Shown here in pieces: positions 14,800 through 26,799 of a stretch of 64,000 nucleotides of DNA (the stretch's first letter is position 1; every line of letters starts with the position of its first letter). The notes beneath the pieces were generated by a model. That model did not search any database. It was not told where the DNA came from and saw only the letters and a program-made list of their open reading frames with translations. Source of the DNA: Leptodontidium sp. MPI-SDFR-AT-0119. Its lineage: Eukaryota > Ascomycota > Leotiomycetes > Helotiales > Leptodontidiaceae. Made by a program: the position numbers and the translations under genes. Location of the stretch: assembly GCA_020726505.1 (NCBI GenBank), contig JAHLEZ010000033.1, positions 186,001 to 250,000 of the forward strand, read 5' to 3'.

Positions 14800-15250
14800 A
14801 ATACTCTACGAATAGATGTCTAAAAGAACCTCCTCCTTTACGCCACTACGGCGACTTTAGTAAAGGCGCTTAGTAAGAGGGGTATCCTTATTAGTGTCCT
14901 CCTCTTTATTATACTTAGTAGCGGCGGCGGAGACAGTAGTAAGGAGTTAATCTAAGATTAGTACTATCTCTTGTATTCTAGCGTTATTAATACTTAAGAC
15001 TTTAATATTAAAAAGGAATAAGGGGGTTAACTTATTACTTACGAGTTAATTAAGCTAGCGATTTCCTGGCGTAAGGCGCGAGTCTCTTCTAATAACGTTA
15101 ACGACACCTCCCTAGTATTTTTTAGTACGCTAACGGCGGCGACTAATAGTGCCGAATTAATTAATTTAGCGGCAGTAATAATAGCTTCTTTATCTTTTGC
15201 CTCGAAGGCAGTAGCTAACCGGACGTACTCTTTAGTTATAAATTAAGAGA
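14800..15250 (-). pseudogene. conserved antisense reading frame in the Copia 3' region
   Basis: Between the end of pol and the 3' LTR the minus strand stays open for about 70 codons (roughly 15,240-15,025). It encodes a charged, heptad-rich segment: KEYVRLATAFEAK at the start, then SVLKNTREVS and LLEETRALRQEIASL. Protein-like text continues downstream past a TAA that could derive from CAA by RIP. The same frame is recognisable, more damaged, at about 18,430-18,240 in element B. Predicted helical or coiled coil. I do not recognise the family. It may be an accessory antisense gene of this Copia lineage. Confidence 0.5.
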
Positions 15251-16000
15251 TTTATTATATATTAGTAACTATATATTTAGAGAAGTTTTAATAGTAATTC
15301 GGATATAATTTAAAGGGAAAAGAAAATAAGAATACTTACTAAGTTATAACGGGACTTCTTCTCTATATAATATACGCACTTTTTACTTTTAGGATTATTA
15401 AAGACATAGTTATAGGACAGGGTCTTTGCGAGGAGACGAATACACTAAATATAATATTTTTAGTATACGACGTCGAGGGCTTTAGTAAGGATTAGTACTA
15501 GTACTGTTTTTAGTTAGTACACCGTTTCGCTACTAAACCACTACTGAAGTATATACGTACTTTTGACTAGTTTATTTAATTTAATATAATCTATTTAAAT
15601 ATGTCAGTTTTAGACTATATTAAATAAGTAAGGCGATGTTAAGAGTAGTTATATATATAACTAGGAAAAGAAAACCTTAATTTTAGGGGAATCTAGCGTA
15701 TATATACACCTTAACTCATAGATAATACCAAGCCTAGGGGTTGTTATTAATAACCTCGCTTAGCCGACTTCGCTACCCTACGTATTGTCACATATTAAAA
15801 CGTCTCTATTAATACTAACACGGCCATTCGGAGCACCGCTATACTACTATACCTGATTCGGGTACTTTTCAGAGCACTTTTAGACTAGGGGTAAGTGTTA
15901 CTTAATACTTAGTTATTTCTAACATTTTGTACTTCTTATTTTTTTTAATTAAGAGCTTTAGTTATATTAGAATATGTCTTTCTAAAAGAAGTTTTGCCTG

Positions 16001-16257
16001 TGTTAGTCCACAGGCCCTTATAGAAGCCTACCTAAATAATACAGATATACTTTTATTAATATATAGGGGTTAAAGGCTTATTAGAGGGGTTTTAGTAGAG
16101 ATTCGGTGGCGTCTCGTAGTATATAAGCTAGCTCTTCTCGTACTCTCTTTAGAAATACACAGATTTTTTAACTATATATTATTTACTCTGTCGCTATACT
16201 CGCATTAGAATATATTCACACATGCGGCATGGTACATAAACCGGTACTACACTGACA
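16001..16257 (+). repeat. 3' LTR of Copia element A
   Basis: 257 bp, TGTTAG...CTGACA, preceded by a purine-rich tract (AAAAGAAG) about 13 bases upstream and followed by the CTTTA target duplication. It is less RIP-altered at its right end than the 5' copy. Confidence 0.87.
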
Positions 16258-16262
16258 CTTTA

Positions 16263-16690
16263 GCCGTGTTTTGAGTCTACTTAGCGTTTCTAGCTCATGT
16301 TGGAAATCATGTGATCCAAGAATTACGTGGATACCGAAGGCTCTAGAAGCCTTGATTTGTAAACACATAGAAAGCTCTCGAAGCTCTCCCTTATGTATAT
16401 AAACCTACTCTCACTCTACCTTTAGACGAGTGAGGCATACAAATAGTCAAAATGTGACAGCTCAAGCCTAAGCGTTATAGAGCTAGATCTGAGACTGTAG
16501 CTCAAACTAATACGTTACAAAGCTAAAACTAAAGCCGTAGTAACTAAATATAGTTTTAGCTAGTGTTACGAGCTTATGAGTAGCCGAGCCGAGCTCTATA
16601 TACGAGTTTATGACTAAGTCGAGTTTCTAGCTAGCTGAGCTAGGCTAAAGCTTTTATATAAGCTTATATTAAGCGAGGTAGTATTAATAT
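16263..16690. other. moderately AT-rich spacer between two Copia copies
   Basis: Less mutated than its surroundings, with many CpG and TpG steps kept. Contains a TATA-like element (TTATGTATATAAACC, about 16,392) followed by a C/T-rich stretch, and many GAGCT-type short repeats from 16,480 to 16,660. It ends TTCTTATA, similar to the last bases of the solo LTR at 17,420. It could be a different LTR or a non-autonomous element. No terminal duplication was found. Confidence 0.4.
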
Positions 16691-17096
16691 TCTTATAGAT
16701 CCGACGGAAGAGAACGTTAAGGCTCTAAATCTACGCCTTAAATAGTAAATAAATAACCTGAATTAAGGCTTTTAATTTATTTGAGTAGATTTGCGCTTCG
16801 CGAAAGTTTATATTTTTATTAATAAGTTATTTATTAATAATAAGGATTTAAGTTCGCAGATAAGTTTCGTATTAGTAATTAGTACCGAAAAGAAAAGAAA
16901 TACGTAATTTATTATCTTTAGTAATATCGTATATATTAGCTTTATGAAATGTAAAGAGTTACTCGCGTAATACTCGCTTTAGAGTTATATATTTATTATA
17001 ATAGCTTACATCGATATATTAATTTCTATAACTATTACTATTAATATAGTAACTAATAAGCTTAAAACCTTATATCTTTTTACTATTATTTGCACG

Positions 17097-17425
17097 GATT
17101 CTAAAAAGAAGTGATACTTGGTGTGAATGATGATTCTATTATACGGGGGATTTCTAGGTCTATATAACTACTCTAGCTAATCACGTGTATATTCGCTTAT
17201 ACAACCTAATTAGGTATTAGCTTGCGAATTGCCGGAAACTAGAGCTTCCGAGGTTTAAAACACGGAAGCCAAGGCTTCTGACAGCCACTGTTTAAGCCCT
17301 AAATAACCTCTTATTAGAAGCTAAAGCTTCCGAGGCTTTAATACACAGAAGCCGGAGGTTTATGCGAGTTACTAGGTAGTTGAGCTGTATACTAAGCTGT
17401 ATGCTTAATATAATCTTATAGATTC
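17097..17425 (+). repeat. nested solo LTR with 5-bp target duplication
   Basis: Element A reads through CACGGATTC directly into TTTGTCCC, whereas element B has an extra 319 bp (17,102-17,420) at this point. The insert is flanked by GATTC on both sides (17,097-17,101 and 17,421-17,425). Its ends are TA...TA, consistent with TG...CA after RIP. It is therefore a solo LTR of a different family left by LTR-LTR recombination. Internal GCTTCCGAGG repeats are present. Confidence 0.8.
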
Positions 17426-18239
17426 CCTGTTTCTTTACGAATATATTATTAAACTTAGTATAACGAAGGAGAAACGTTTAAAAATTAATATTATAGTAAT
17501 TCGTTAATTATATAAGCGTAGGGAGCTAGTAGAGATTCGATGAATCGATAATGCTCGTAACCTTACTAACGCTATAATAAAAGCTAGCTTTAATAAAGCT
17601 CTTTTGGAGTTTATTAATACTAATATACTTATTATTAAGATAAAAAGTTAGATTTAGAGATTAACCGGAGCTATTTCGGACTAGTAATAAAGAAGTTTCG
17701 AACGCTTATTATTTTCATTTATTTGTTTCTTTTTAATTTTATTTAATTACTTTTTTTACTTACAATTATTTTTATATTTAATTAAGATATAAAGTTAAAT
17801 ATAGCTTTAATTAGCATTTAAATACTCTTTGATTTAGAGCACTAATAGGCGGCCTTATAATAATACTCCGATAGGAATAAACTACCGGTTTTATTATAGA
17901 AGGCGTCTCTTGTATAATAATATAAAGGAAGTATTACTACAAAGAATTAATTATAAAGCTAATCCGAAATAGGGCCAAAAGGTCCTTTACTTATATAAGT
18001 TAGGAATTTCCTTCTGTTTCGCGTTATTTAAGCGACTACTTCTTTAACGAAAGCGCTTAATAAAAGGATTATTTTTACTACTATCTTCTTTTCTATTACG
18101 CTTAATAGCGGCGGAAGCGACGGCGAAAATACGACTTAAATTTAGTATTATCTCTTATAATACTTAAATTTAGTTATAAGTTAGAGAAAAAAAGAAAAAA
18201 GAAACGAAAGAGTTTCTTACTACTTATTATTCGACTAAA

Positions 18240-18430
18240 TTAGATATTTCTTAGCGTAAGGCCTAAGTCTCTTCTAATAATACTAACAACATTTCTTTCG
18301 TAGTCTTTAATACTTAAGTAGCGGTGATTAATAAAGCAGAATTAATAGCTTTAGTAACGGTAATAATAGCTTCGTTATCTTCGGCTTTAATTACCAAAAC
18401 TATTTAATAATACTTTAAGGCTATAAATTA
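18240..18430 (-). pseudogene. second copy of the antisense Copia reading frame
   Basis: The minus strand encodes the same charged helical segment as 15,240-15,025 (recognisable AEDNEAIIT, INSALLIT and LLEET blocks) with several extra stops, as expected of a more heavily mutated copy. Confidence 0.45.
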
Positions 18431-19217
18431 AAGGAGTTATTATAAGCTAATAGTTATATATTTAAAAAGGTTTTATTATATATACGAAATTTAAAAATAA
18501 TAAGAAAAGAAAAAGGAATAACTTATTAAGTTATATAATAATTTCTTTTTCGAGTAATAGACGTACTTCTTGCTTTTAAGGTTATTATAAAAGCAGTCGT
18601 AAGATAAAATCTTCGTTCAAACCCGAATATACCGAATATAGTATATAATAAGCGGCGTCGAAAGCTCTAATAAAAGTTAATATAAGTATTATTTTGGTTA
18701 ATATATTATTTTACTATTAAACTAATTTTAAAGAGTATACTTACTTTTCGTTTAGTTATTTTATTTAATATATTTTATTTAAATCTATTAGTATTTAAAG
18801 TATATTAAGCGAATTTAAACGAGATTAAGAAGTTAATATACGTACGTTAATATATATAATATTAATTAAAAAGAAAGTTTTAATTTTAAGAGAATCTATA
18901 GGCATATATACCTAATATTATTTATAATATTAAAGGCTAGTATTATATTAGCAGCTTCGCTTAATTACTATTTCTCGCCTATTACTTACGTATTATTACC
19001 TGACAGAATAAACTAATTACCTCCGGCATATGTATTACGAAGCACTTTCGTACCTGATTCAGATCCTTTTCGGACTACTTTCTAGTTATATATCTTCTAA
19101 GGTATACGTATTTATTCTTATCTTATACTTTATTAGTTTTATATTTAGTTTTATATTTATTAATTTTATAATCTTAATTATATTAGAAATACGTTTTTCT
19201 AAAAGAAGTTTTACTTA

Positions 19218-19433
19218 TATTAGTTTATAAGCCTTTATGAATCATACTTTTATTAGTTTAAGAGTTAAGATTAGTACGTAAGAAGGTTATACACCTATCG
19301 GAGGAGTATATAATCTGGCCTTCCTCGCATTCTCTTAGAAATAACACAGATTTTAAATTATACTTTATTACTTTATTAACTATACTAATATATTATTATA
19401 TTACGTAGTACATGAACCGGTACTGCACTGATA
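19218..19433 (+). repeat. 3' LTR of Copia element B (216 bp, internally deleted)
   Basis: Aligns with the 257-bp LTRs of element A: TATTAG start after AAAAGAAGTTTTAC, conserved right part ending GGTACTGCACTGATA. About 40 bases are missing in the middle. Confidence 0.75.
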
Positions 19434-19639
19434 CTAAGACTTAATAATAGATAGTGTTATGTTAAGCTAAAGCATTATATCTCTACTTACTGTTAAGCGT
19501 TTAAAACTATATTATTACTAAGACACGGGGCGAGCGATACAGCGCTTACTCAAATAAATCTACTAATAATTTCACGAACTTAGCGACTATACGAGGCAGA
19601 TCTTTTATAGTATTAATAATAGCTTAAGTAATAAGCTAA

Positions 19640-22600
19640 TAAATATAGTAATAAATAAGACCTTAATAGTGTATATTAAAACGTAATAATAGCTCGTTAT
19701 ATTCCTACTTCGAGTAATAATACGAGGGGAGGTAATCGAGTTAGCCTTAAGCGAGGATTAATAGGCGTTATTAAAGAGGCTATTAAAGGCCGAGGATAAC
19801 GTGGAAGTAAAGGCAAATACGAAGGAGGTTCTACTAAAGTTAAGTATAGCGTTAATTAACTAATTAGTAACGAAAAGCGTATTCGCGTCGCTAGTAATAT
19901 ACTAAATGTCAGTAAATAGCTATTATACGCTAAAGGGACGATAGAAGACGGCCGTCGAGTTCTAATATATACTCTCGCCATTGACGTACTATGTACGGCT
20001 TTGGTCTATAACATCGTGGGCCCGTCAGGATCTAACTATAGAGACGATTACGGCCGAGTAATACTATTAGCGATATATTTACAAGGACTCCCATACTATA
20101 TTTAATTATATGTAGTAACTCCGAAATTATACTAAAGCGGCTAAAGGGGATTAGTACGGCAATCCCGTTATTACGTGGGCAAAGGATTCGAAATCGCTAT
20201 AATATAATGGGGACGACGTAAAAGTAAATACAATAAGAAAAGGGTTAATAAATTTAGTCGAAGACTTAAAATAAAGGTTATTATTTAAGTTAGTATTTCG
20301 TAATACTTTATTCTTGGAAAACTACTTACTAAGTAGATTCCGGGATAATCTATTATAAAGTAGAAGAAAAGAGTACTTTTTAAATATATAGTATAAGGGG
20401 AAATATTCTAATGTGGCGAAGAGGTAAAAGGTAGTTCGAGAAGCCGCCGAGGGATATCTATTAAGAAGAGTAGTCGTTAAGGAAATGCGTTTAATAATAA
20501 AGGGGCATTAGAATATATAATATAAGTGCCTAAAGATTCGCGAGAAGAAAGAAAGTATTAACGAGAATAGCAGCTAAAAGATCTTAGGTTAATAAGTATA
20601 CGGCTCGCTTGTAATAACTAATAATAATTATATACTTAAGTAAAGGATTAATAGTAAAGATGCCTAAGTTGTTTATAATATAATGGGCAAACGACTAAAT
20701 AAAGTATTGAAGTATTATACTCGTAAAGAATTTAGTAATACTTGTTAGTACTTATAATAAGGTTAACGTCTTAAAAGTGACCCTAATAGTTATTGCGAGG
20801 TTTTTCTTAAAGTAAGTAAGTCGAATCGTAGTAGTATAAATCTTAAGTGTAATTCCATTTTAAGTAGTAATTTAAGTAATAACAAAAGAAAAAGATCGCA
20901 TTCCCTTCTCGAGTTTCCTGCTCTAGGATAAGGGTAAAGTGTGGACGCCGACTAACGTGATAACGGTGCTAAAGGCCGAATTAAAGGCTTAAATAAGAGT
21001 GGATTTACATAAATAGGCTTAAAGACAGGTTATAATCGCGTTAGATAAGCGATTTATGCGAAGAGGAAATACAACGGGGATTAACGCGTATATCCTATAA
21101 TCAGGCTATAGCGAAGAAGTGAAAAAATACTACTACGGGCTTTAAATAAATAACTTAGCTAGTTTAAGTTTAGAGATAATCGATGTATTTTATAAGGTAT
21201 CAAAACGCTAGTATACCTTTTAGGAATTTAAACGAGAAGATGCGGATATTAAGGATTCGCTAGTCGTATATAAGTTACTTTCGGCATCGTTAATAATCTA
21301 TAACGGTTTCATAAATATCGCAAAGATCAAGATAGCGCTACAAAAGGTGCTAAGGAAGTTAAATTTATCGCCTTTATAAATTAAAACTTAAAAGAAGTTA
21401 TAACTTATAAAGGATTTATAATAGATTTTTATTTATAACGACTAATTTAATACAATAACTACTCGCTATAAGTTATAAAAGTTATATAACTTGATTAAAT
21501 TTAGAATTATAGTATAATAAGAGGTTATAAAAGTAATTATAGGGACAAAGAAGAATATTATATAAGTAGCCCTAACAGGAACTAGAAAAATACTCGCGTA
21601 TATAATCTTAGTAAGCTTAAGTAAAGAAAAGGTAACCTTAGTATTTGTGCTATATACAGTATTGCGGGAATAAGCTAGAGTACATTGTAAAAGCCTAGAG
21701 ATCTTAGTAAATATACTAACGTTTTAAATAACGCCTAATGTAAATATAGTATTTACTATGCCGGAGGTTATAAAGGAGGATCATTTTCGAGGATAAATTA
21801 AAATAATAGTAAAGACACAAAAATTAGAGAAAATAATCTTTAATAAGTGTTATTACTTAATAATAAATACGAATTAGAGGCTAACCTAGAGAATAATAAT
21901 CGATTTGTTTAATAAGGTAAGCGAGGTTTTGAGAGTACAAGTAGTACAAAAGGTCTTCTTATTAGCGATGTTATCGAAGGGTATACGAAGGGACTTGTAT
22001 AAGTAGGTGGGTATAAAGGCTTACGAAGTAAAGGAGGTAGTAAAGGAGATTATAAAGAAGAACTTGCAATATTAGGTTTGAAGAGTAAGAAGGAATCGAG
22101 CGTACGAGATAAAAGTAGAGAGGATTTAGACGTAGGCGGGCCTAGTGGCGAGGATACTAATATACGTAATAACTAAGGCGGTAGGGGAAAGGTTATTATA
22201 AGCGGTAAGGGTAAGTTTTTTCCACGGGGGCTTATTATTAAGTAAAAAGAATAAGTTAATAATAAGGTTTTAAATAAGTAAGAAGTAAATAATAATCGCG
22301 ACAACAATAGTTAAAGAAGGGATAAACTTAGGAGTAATAAAGGTAATATACGTCGGGGGGTATTATAAGATTTTAAATTATTATTAATAAGTAAGGCGAG
22401 CGGAATAAAATAAGGAAATTGCAGATTTTATTATTATAATTTCGAACGACGATTAGGACTAACTAAAGAATAATTAAAGGCTAAAAGCCAAAGGGGTATA
22501 AAAGTTAATTAGAACAAATGAGTGCAGGCGACGGATTTTAGCAGCGTTTATAAATAACGAGCTAAGAAGATGCGGCGAGGCGGACACGGCGTGCGATAAT

Positions 22601-23720
22601 TGTGATAATTAAACGACAAATACGCAAACATTAGACTTATTAACGCCTAAAGCTAAAAGGCCGCGATTAGAAACGAAGATTCTTAAGGATATAGCTTAGG
22701 TATTTAAATAAAATAGTAACTTATTGAGATCTGTTATATCCGTAGCCACAACGTCATTAATCGGACGAAAAAGAAGGTACGGCATATTAAGCAAGAATAT
22801 AATATCACCGACGTAGCGAATATAAAGCCTTATGTTAATAGAAATTTAGTTTAAAAAAGGAAGCGTAATACAAACGTCTTCTTCTTTTAGGATTAGTATA
22901 ATAACCTTAGACCCGTTATACACAAAACTACGATTATTACAAGTTTTTATTACCCTATTACGAATTCTTAAGACGCCAAAGTATATATTCAAAGGAAGTT
23001 TAATAAGTTCAAGTTTAAAAAGGAGAAAAGGTTCGGCTTTAAGATAGGTTAATTCGCGGGGTAAAAGAAACGAAGAAGGTAATGAGAGAAAGTAGATAAA
23101 TTCATTAAGTAAGGTTAAGCTTACTGAAGAAACGAGCGAGGTAAGTAAAGTATTCTTATAAATAAATAATTAAACTTATAAATATTTAAGAGTTTATATT
23201 TAATACGATTTAAGTAATAAGATAAATAATAAATTTATTATTTACTATAGTTATTAAGAAAATCTTCACGAAAAGAATAAAAGTAATAGATTTACGAGGA
23301 GTAATAGAGGTATTAAATAATAAGATAGCGGCGTTATTAAAGCGAAAGAGATACTTGTGGTATTAGTTAAATAAAAATGCAAAGGATACACGGCACGCGT
23401 AGTTTAAATACGACTACTATTGCGATCTTAAGTGTATAAAGAGTAAGAAGGGACTAATAAAAGGAATTAGGGACAGGAGGCTTTTAGGGTTTAGTTTATA
23501 TTAAAAGTATTATATATCTTAAGGAATTAATAGGCAAAAGACTTACTAAAACGGACGATGTATTTAGAATAATATAATAAAGGATGTAATAGTATTAAGA
23601 TTAAAGGTAAAGCGGCTACGAAGGATTTTGAAGGTTTATAGTATTAAGGATAACGCTAGCGTAACTAATTTAGTTAGTATATTATATAGTAAGATTAAAG
23701 GAGAAGATTAGGTTTTTAAG
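19640..23720 (+). pseudogene. RIP-degraded RecQ-like, telomere-linked-type helicase gene
   Basis: The plus strand, read past RIP stops, follows a fungal RecQ-like helicase. A Walker A relic is at 21,575-21,592 (TGTRKI for the usual TGSGKS). A motif Ia-like LVFVLYTVLRE segment follows. The DECH box has become NKCY at 21,842-21,853 (Asp to Asn, Glu to Lys, His to Tyr, all single RIP-type changes). Motif III-like and helicase-C text (RILIYVITKA, FFHGG) runs to about 22,240, and a CRRRI...ACDNCDN Cys pattern lies at about 22,523-22,610. Upstream (19,640-21,000) resembles the long N-terminal region of such proteins; downstream Cys/His-rich text runs to about 23,720. Telomere-linked helicases of fungi have this architecture and usually lie near chromosome ends. 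Confidence 0.65.
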
Positions 23721-24079
23721 TGTAAGATGTAATTGATTTTTGTATATATTATTACTTAAGTGAAGTTAGTGTAAATAATAGGGGATTAGTATTTAAGTTA
23801 GTTTAAGAAGATAATTATTTATAAGTAAGTTTAAAGTATTAAACTTAAAGTATTTTCAAGTATTAACTTATTAATTTATTTAGGAACTAATTTAGGACAA
23901 GAAAATTATTACTTACAAATAAAAATCTAAAAGAAAAGGTTTAAAAAGAAAAAAGCAAGGCAAATTATTATTTATAAGATTAAGTTAAAAAGGGAAATCG
24001 CGATTAAGTAATAACTCTTAGGGTAAGTAAGTAACTTTTTTTTACTTTATAAATAAGAGCCTATTTAAAGTCGCGAGAT

Positions 24080-24660
24080 TATTTTAAAACATTAACTTTA
24101 AAAAAGCTATGTTTAAGTTTAAGTAAGCTAAGCATACTTACCCTTAAACTTTATTAGTCGATCTGCCTTTTTCGCTGCCTTATACTCCTCGTAAAGTAGA
24201 ATAGTAATTATCTAAAACTAGTAGTTAATATCTCTTCTTGATTTTCAAGCGGTTTATTCGATATCTTACTAATATTAAGTTGTAATAATTTTATTAATAC
24301 TAACTTTAAATAAGAGGATGTATTCGAAAGTGTAATAAGAATTTTTATAATTCTAGTGATTTTTATACGAAGTTTTAATATTATAATAATTAAGTTCCGC
24401 ATTTATACTTAAGACTAGTAATCCCTTCGCAAATCGGGCATAAGCATTAATAATAGTTAACTTACTATTACGCTTAATGCCCTTCTTATCTTAGCGTTTT
24501 ATAAAAGAGGAAATGCGAACTAATTTAATCTTATAAATACTCGTCGTTATTAATATAAAGGGTGTCTTAACCTTATTGCCCCAGTTTACGTAACATTTAA
24601 AGACTTTATAATAATCTTTAGTAAAGCCTAATAGGAATTAAAAGGCGCCGGAAAGGAAGC
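24080..24660 (-). pseudogene. unidentified RIP-degraded coding relic
   Basis: On the minus strand, from about 24,640 down to 24,140, long stretches read as plausible protein if TAA/TAG are taken as mutated CAA/CAG/TGG, for example KCYVNWGNKVKTPF and NINYQF-like blocks. A 64-codon open piece lies at 24,402-24,208. No family was recognised. It could belong to the neighbouring helicase element or to another transposon. Confidence 0.35.
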
Positions 24661-25085
24661 TAACTATATTATTGTTAATTTTGTATTTACTTATTTAGTC
24701 TTATACTCTTAATAATAAACTATTCTTATCTTTAGTATTAGTAATTAATTTTAGTATAAGTATTTAAGAATACTTTTTTTCTTTTTCTTTAAATAAAATT
24801 GCCTTAGTTTTTTCCGCCGAAGATAGTTTAATTAATTTTATTAAGGTCGTAAGAGAAGTAATTCCTTGTAAAGTCTTTAGGAAGTCTTACGAGTTATTAG
24901 TTAACTTGTATAGTTTTACGGGCTTTGTAGGCTTATTAAACGTAAAAGGCTTAGCTTCTTTGGTCCCATTTGTATTTATTCTTATAATAAACTAGGATAA
25001 TTCTTTAGGCTTAAGAGAATATATAAGCTTAATATAATCTACTAAGGATTAGGGGTAAGGTTCGCGGTACTACTTGGCTTCTCGA

Positions 25086-25829
25086 GGCTTATTTGTATCT
25101 CGTTATTTCTACTTTAGTATTTTAAGTAAGTTAATAAATATTTACTTTTTCGACTTAGGAACGTGCTTAATATCTTTATATAACATAGTAATAATATTAT
25201 AAACGCGCAGATTTATCACGCGCCTTCCCTTAGCGTTCTCGAACTTTATTTTAAAGTCTTGCGAGTTATTAGTTAACTTACTTAATTATAGTTTATTAAA
25301 GTAACGAAGTAAAATACGCTAAACCTTATTACTTTATTAAATTAATAAAAGCTTAAAGTACTTCGTGATTCTCGCTTATTATACAGGGAATAATAGTCCA
25401 AGCTTTTACTTGAAATTAGTAAGGATCACGAAGGGAAAAGGAAGGAATTAGAAATAGGCTTATTTATATCTCGCTATTTCTACTCTAGTGTCTTAAGTAA
25501 GTCGATAAATACTTGCTTTTTCGACTTAGGAACGTGCTTAATATCTTTATATAACATAGTAATAGTATTATAAACACGCAAATTTATTACGCGCCTCTCT
25601 TTAACGTTCTCGAACTTTATCTTAAAGTCTTGCGAGTTATTAATTAACTTACTTAGTTATAATTTATTAAGATAACGAAGTAAAATACGCTAAACCTTAT
25701 TACTTCGTTAAACTAATAAAAACTTAAAGTGCTTCGTGATTCTCGCTTATTATATAAGGAATAATAATTTAAGCTTTCGCTTAAAATTAGTGAAGATCAC
25801 GAAGGGAAAAGGAAGGAATTAGAAATAGG
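25086..25829. repeat. two-copy 371-bp tandem direct repeat
   Basis: Copy 1 (25,086-25,456) and copy 2 (25,457-25,829) are the same sequence over their whole length, each opening GGCTTATTT[AG]TATCTCG and closing near AAGGAATTAGAAATAG. The copies differ by scattered substitutions, mostly C/T and G/A. No coding capacity remains. Confidence 0.85.
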
Positions 25830-25859
25830 TGATTTAAGTGAGGAGGTATAAGTGAAGAG

Positions 25860-26790
25860 CAAACAGGTGTTCTAAAGAAGAGAGGGTTTTTTTTTAGGCG
25901 AAATCGATAAGATATATCCGAAGTTATTAGTTAAGTAACGTAATATACTAAACTTAAAATATATATTTTATATAAAAATTAATACTTTAATAAAACCTTA
26001 AATTTGCTAATTATAATAAATTATAATAAGCCTTATTTTTTTATAATAAAATTATATAAGAGAATTTAAAAGTTATAATTTAAATTCTAAAATTATTTAT
26101 TTTATAATTTTTTATAATATTATTAATATTTTTATTTTTTTATTTTTTATAATTAAATTTTAATTTTAATTTAGAATTATAAGTGCGCTTAAGAAATAAA
26201 TATAAAATTATTAGTAAAATTAAAAAGTAAATTTAAATAAAATTTAAAATATTAAAGTATTTATATATTAAAATAAGAAAATAAAATTTATTTTATTAGT
26301 TATATAATATAGTAGTAATACATTAAGTATTCTTAATACTTCTTTATCTTTAGTTCAATTCCAAATATAACTCTTAGTAAAAATAACTTCATTACATATT
26401 AAAAGGATTAATAAAAAGTCTTATTAAAAGAGTTAATAAAAAGTGTTAGGATTTTTACCTTTTTTTTCCTCCCGAAGCCTTACCATCGTTTAATTACTTT
26501 TTAAATTCGAATATTAATAATAATTATAACTTTAATTAAAAGTTATAAGTGTATTTAAAAACGTAATATAAAGTTATTAATAAAATAAAAAATTTAAATA
26601 ATTATAAGGTTTTACTTATTAAAAAATTAATAAAAAAACTCTTATTTTTAGTATTAAAACCTTATAACGATTTTATATTTTAATAAAATCTAATAACTTA
26701 TAATATTAAGTTTATTTAAAAATATAAAAATATTTAAAAAATTAAAAATTAAAAATTACGTATTTAATAATATTATTAAAATATTAAAGT
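25860..26790. other. extremely AT-rich tract ending at a sharp composition border
   Basis: From about 25,900 the sequence is nearly all A and T with almost no C or G, more extreme than the RIPed transposons to the left. At 26,790-26,810 it switches within some 20 bases to GC-rich DNA (GACGGTTAGCGGGGCGCGGG). No genes. Confidence 0.85.
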
Positions 26791-26799
26791 ATACGATGA

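Larger units (their letters stand above)
8476..16262 (+). mobile_element. complete Copia LTR retrotransposon (element A), RIP-inactivated
   Basis: Two 257-bp LTRs (8,481-8,737 and 16,001-16,257) bound a 7,777-bp element. The five bases before it (CTTTA, 8,476-8,480) are repeated exactly after it (CTTTA, 16,258-16,262), so this is a complete insertion with its target-site duplication. The interior carries gag-protease-integrase-RT-RNase H in Copia order (9,184-14,480), then a 1.5-kb 3' region with a conserved antisense reading frame. All frames are riddled with RIP-type stops, so it cannot be autonomous. Confidence 0.85.
16690..19433 (+). mobile_element. 5'-truncated second copy of the Copia element (element B)
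   Basis: Collinear with the right part of element A (about 13,860 to 16,257): RNase H-like pol end, the 3' region with GGCGGCCTTA and AAACT[AG]CCGGTTTTATTA blocks, the antisense frame, and a 3' LTR at 19,218-19,433. No matching 5' LTR or upstream pol exists in the window, so the copy is truncated on its left. It is interrupted by a solo LTR at 17,102-17,420 that is absent from element A at the matching place. More heavily mutated than A. Confidence 0.75.

Noticed and set aside
16263..16690. full LTR partner of the solo LTR at 17,102
   Set aside because: Only the last few bases (TCTTATA) agree; the bodies do not align.
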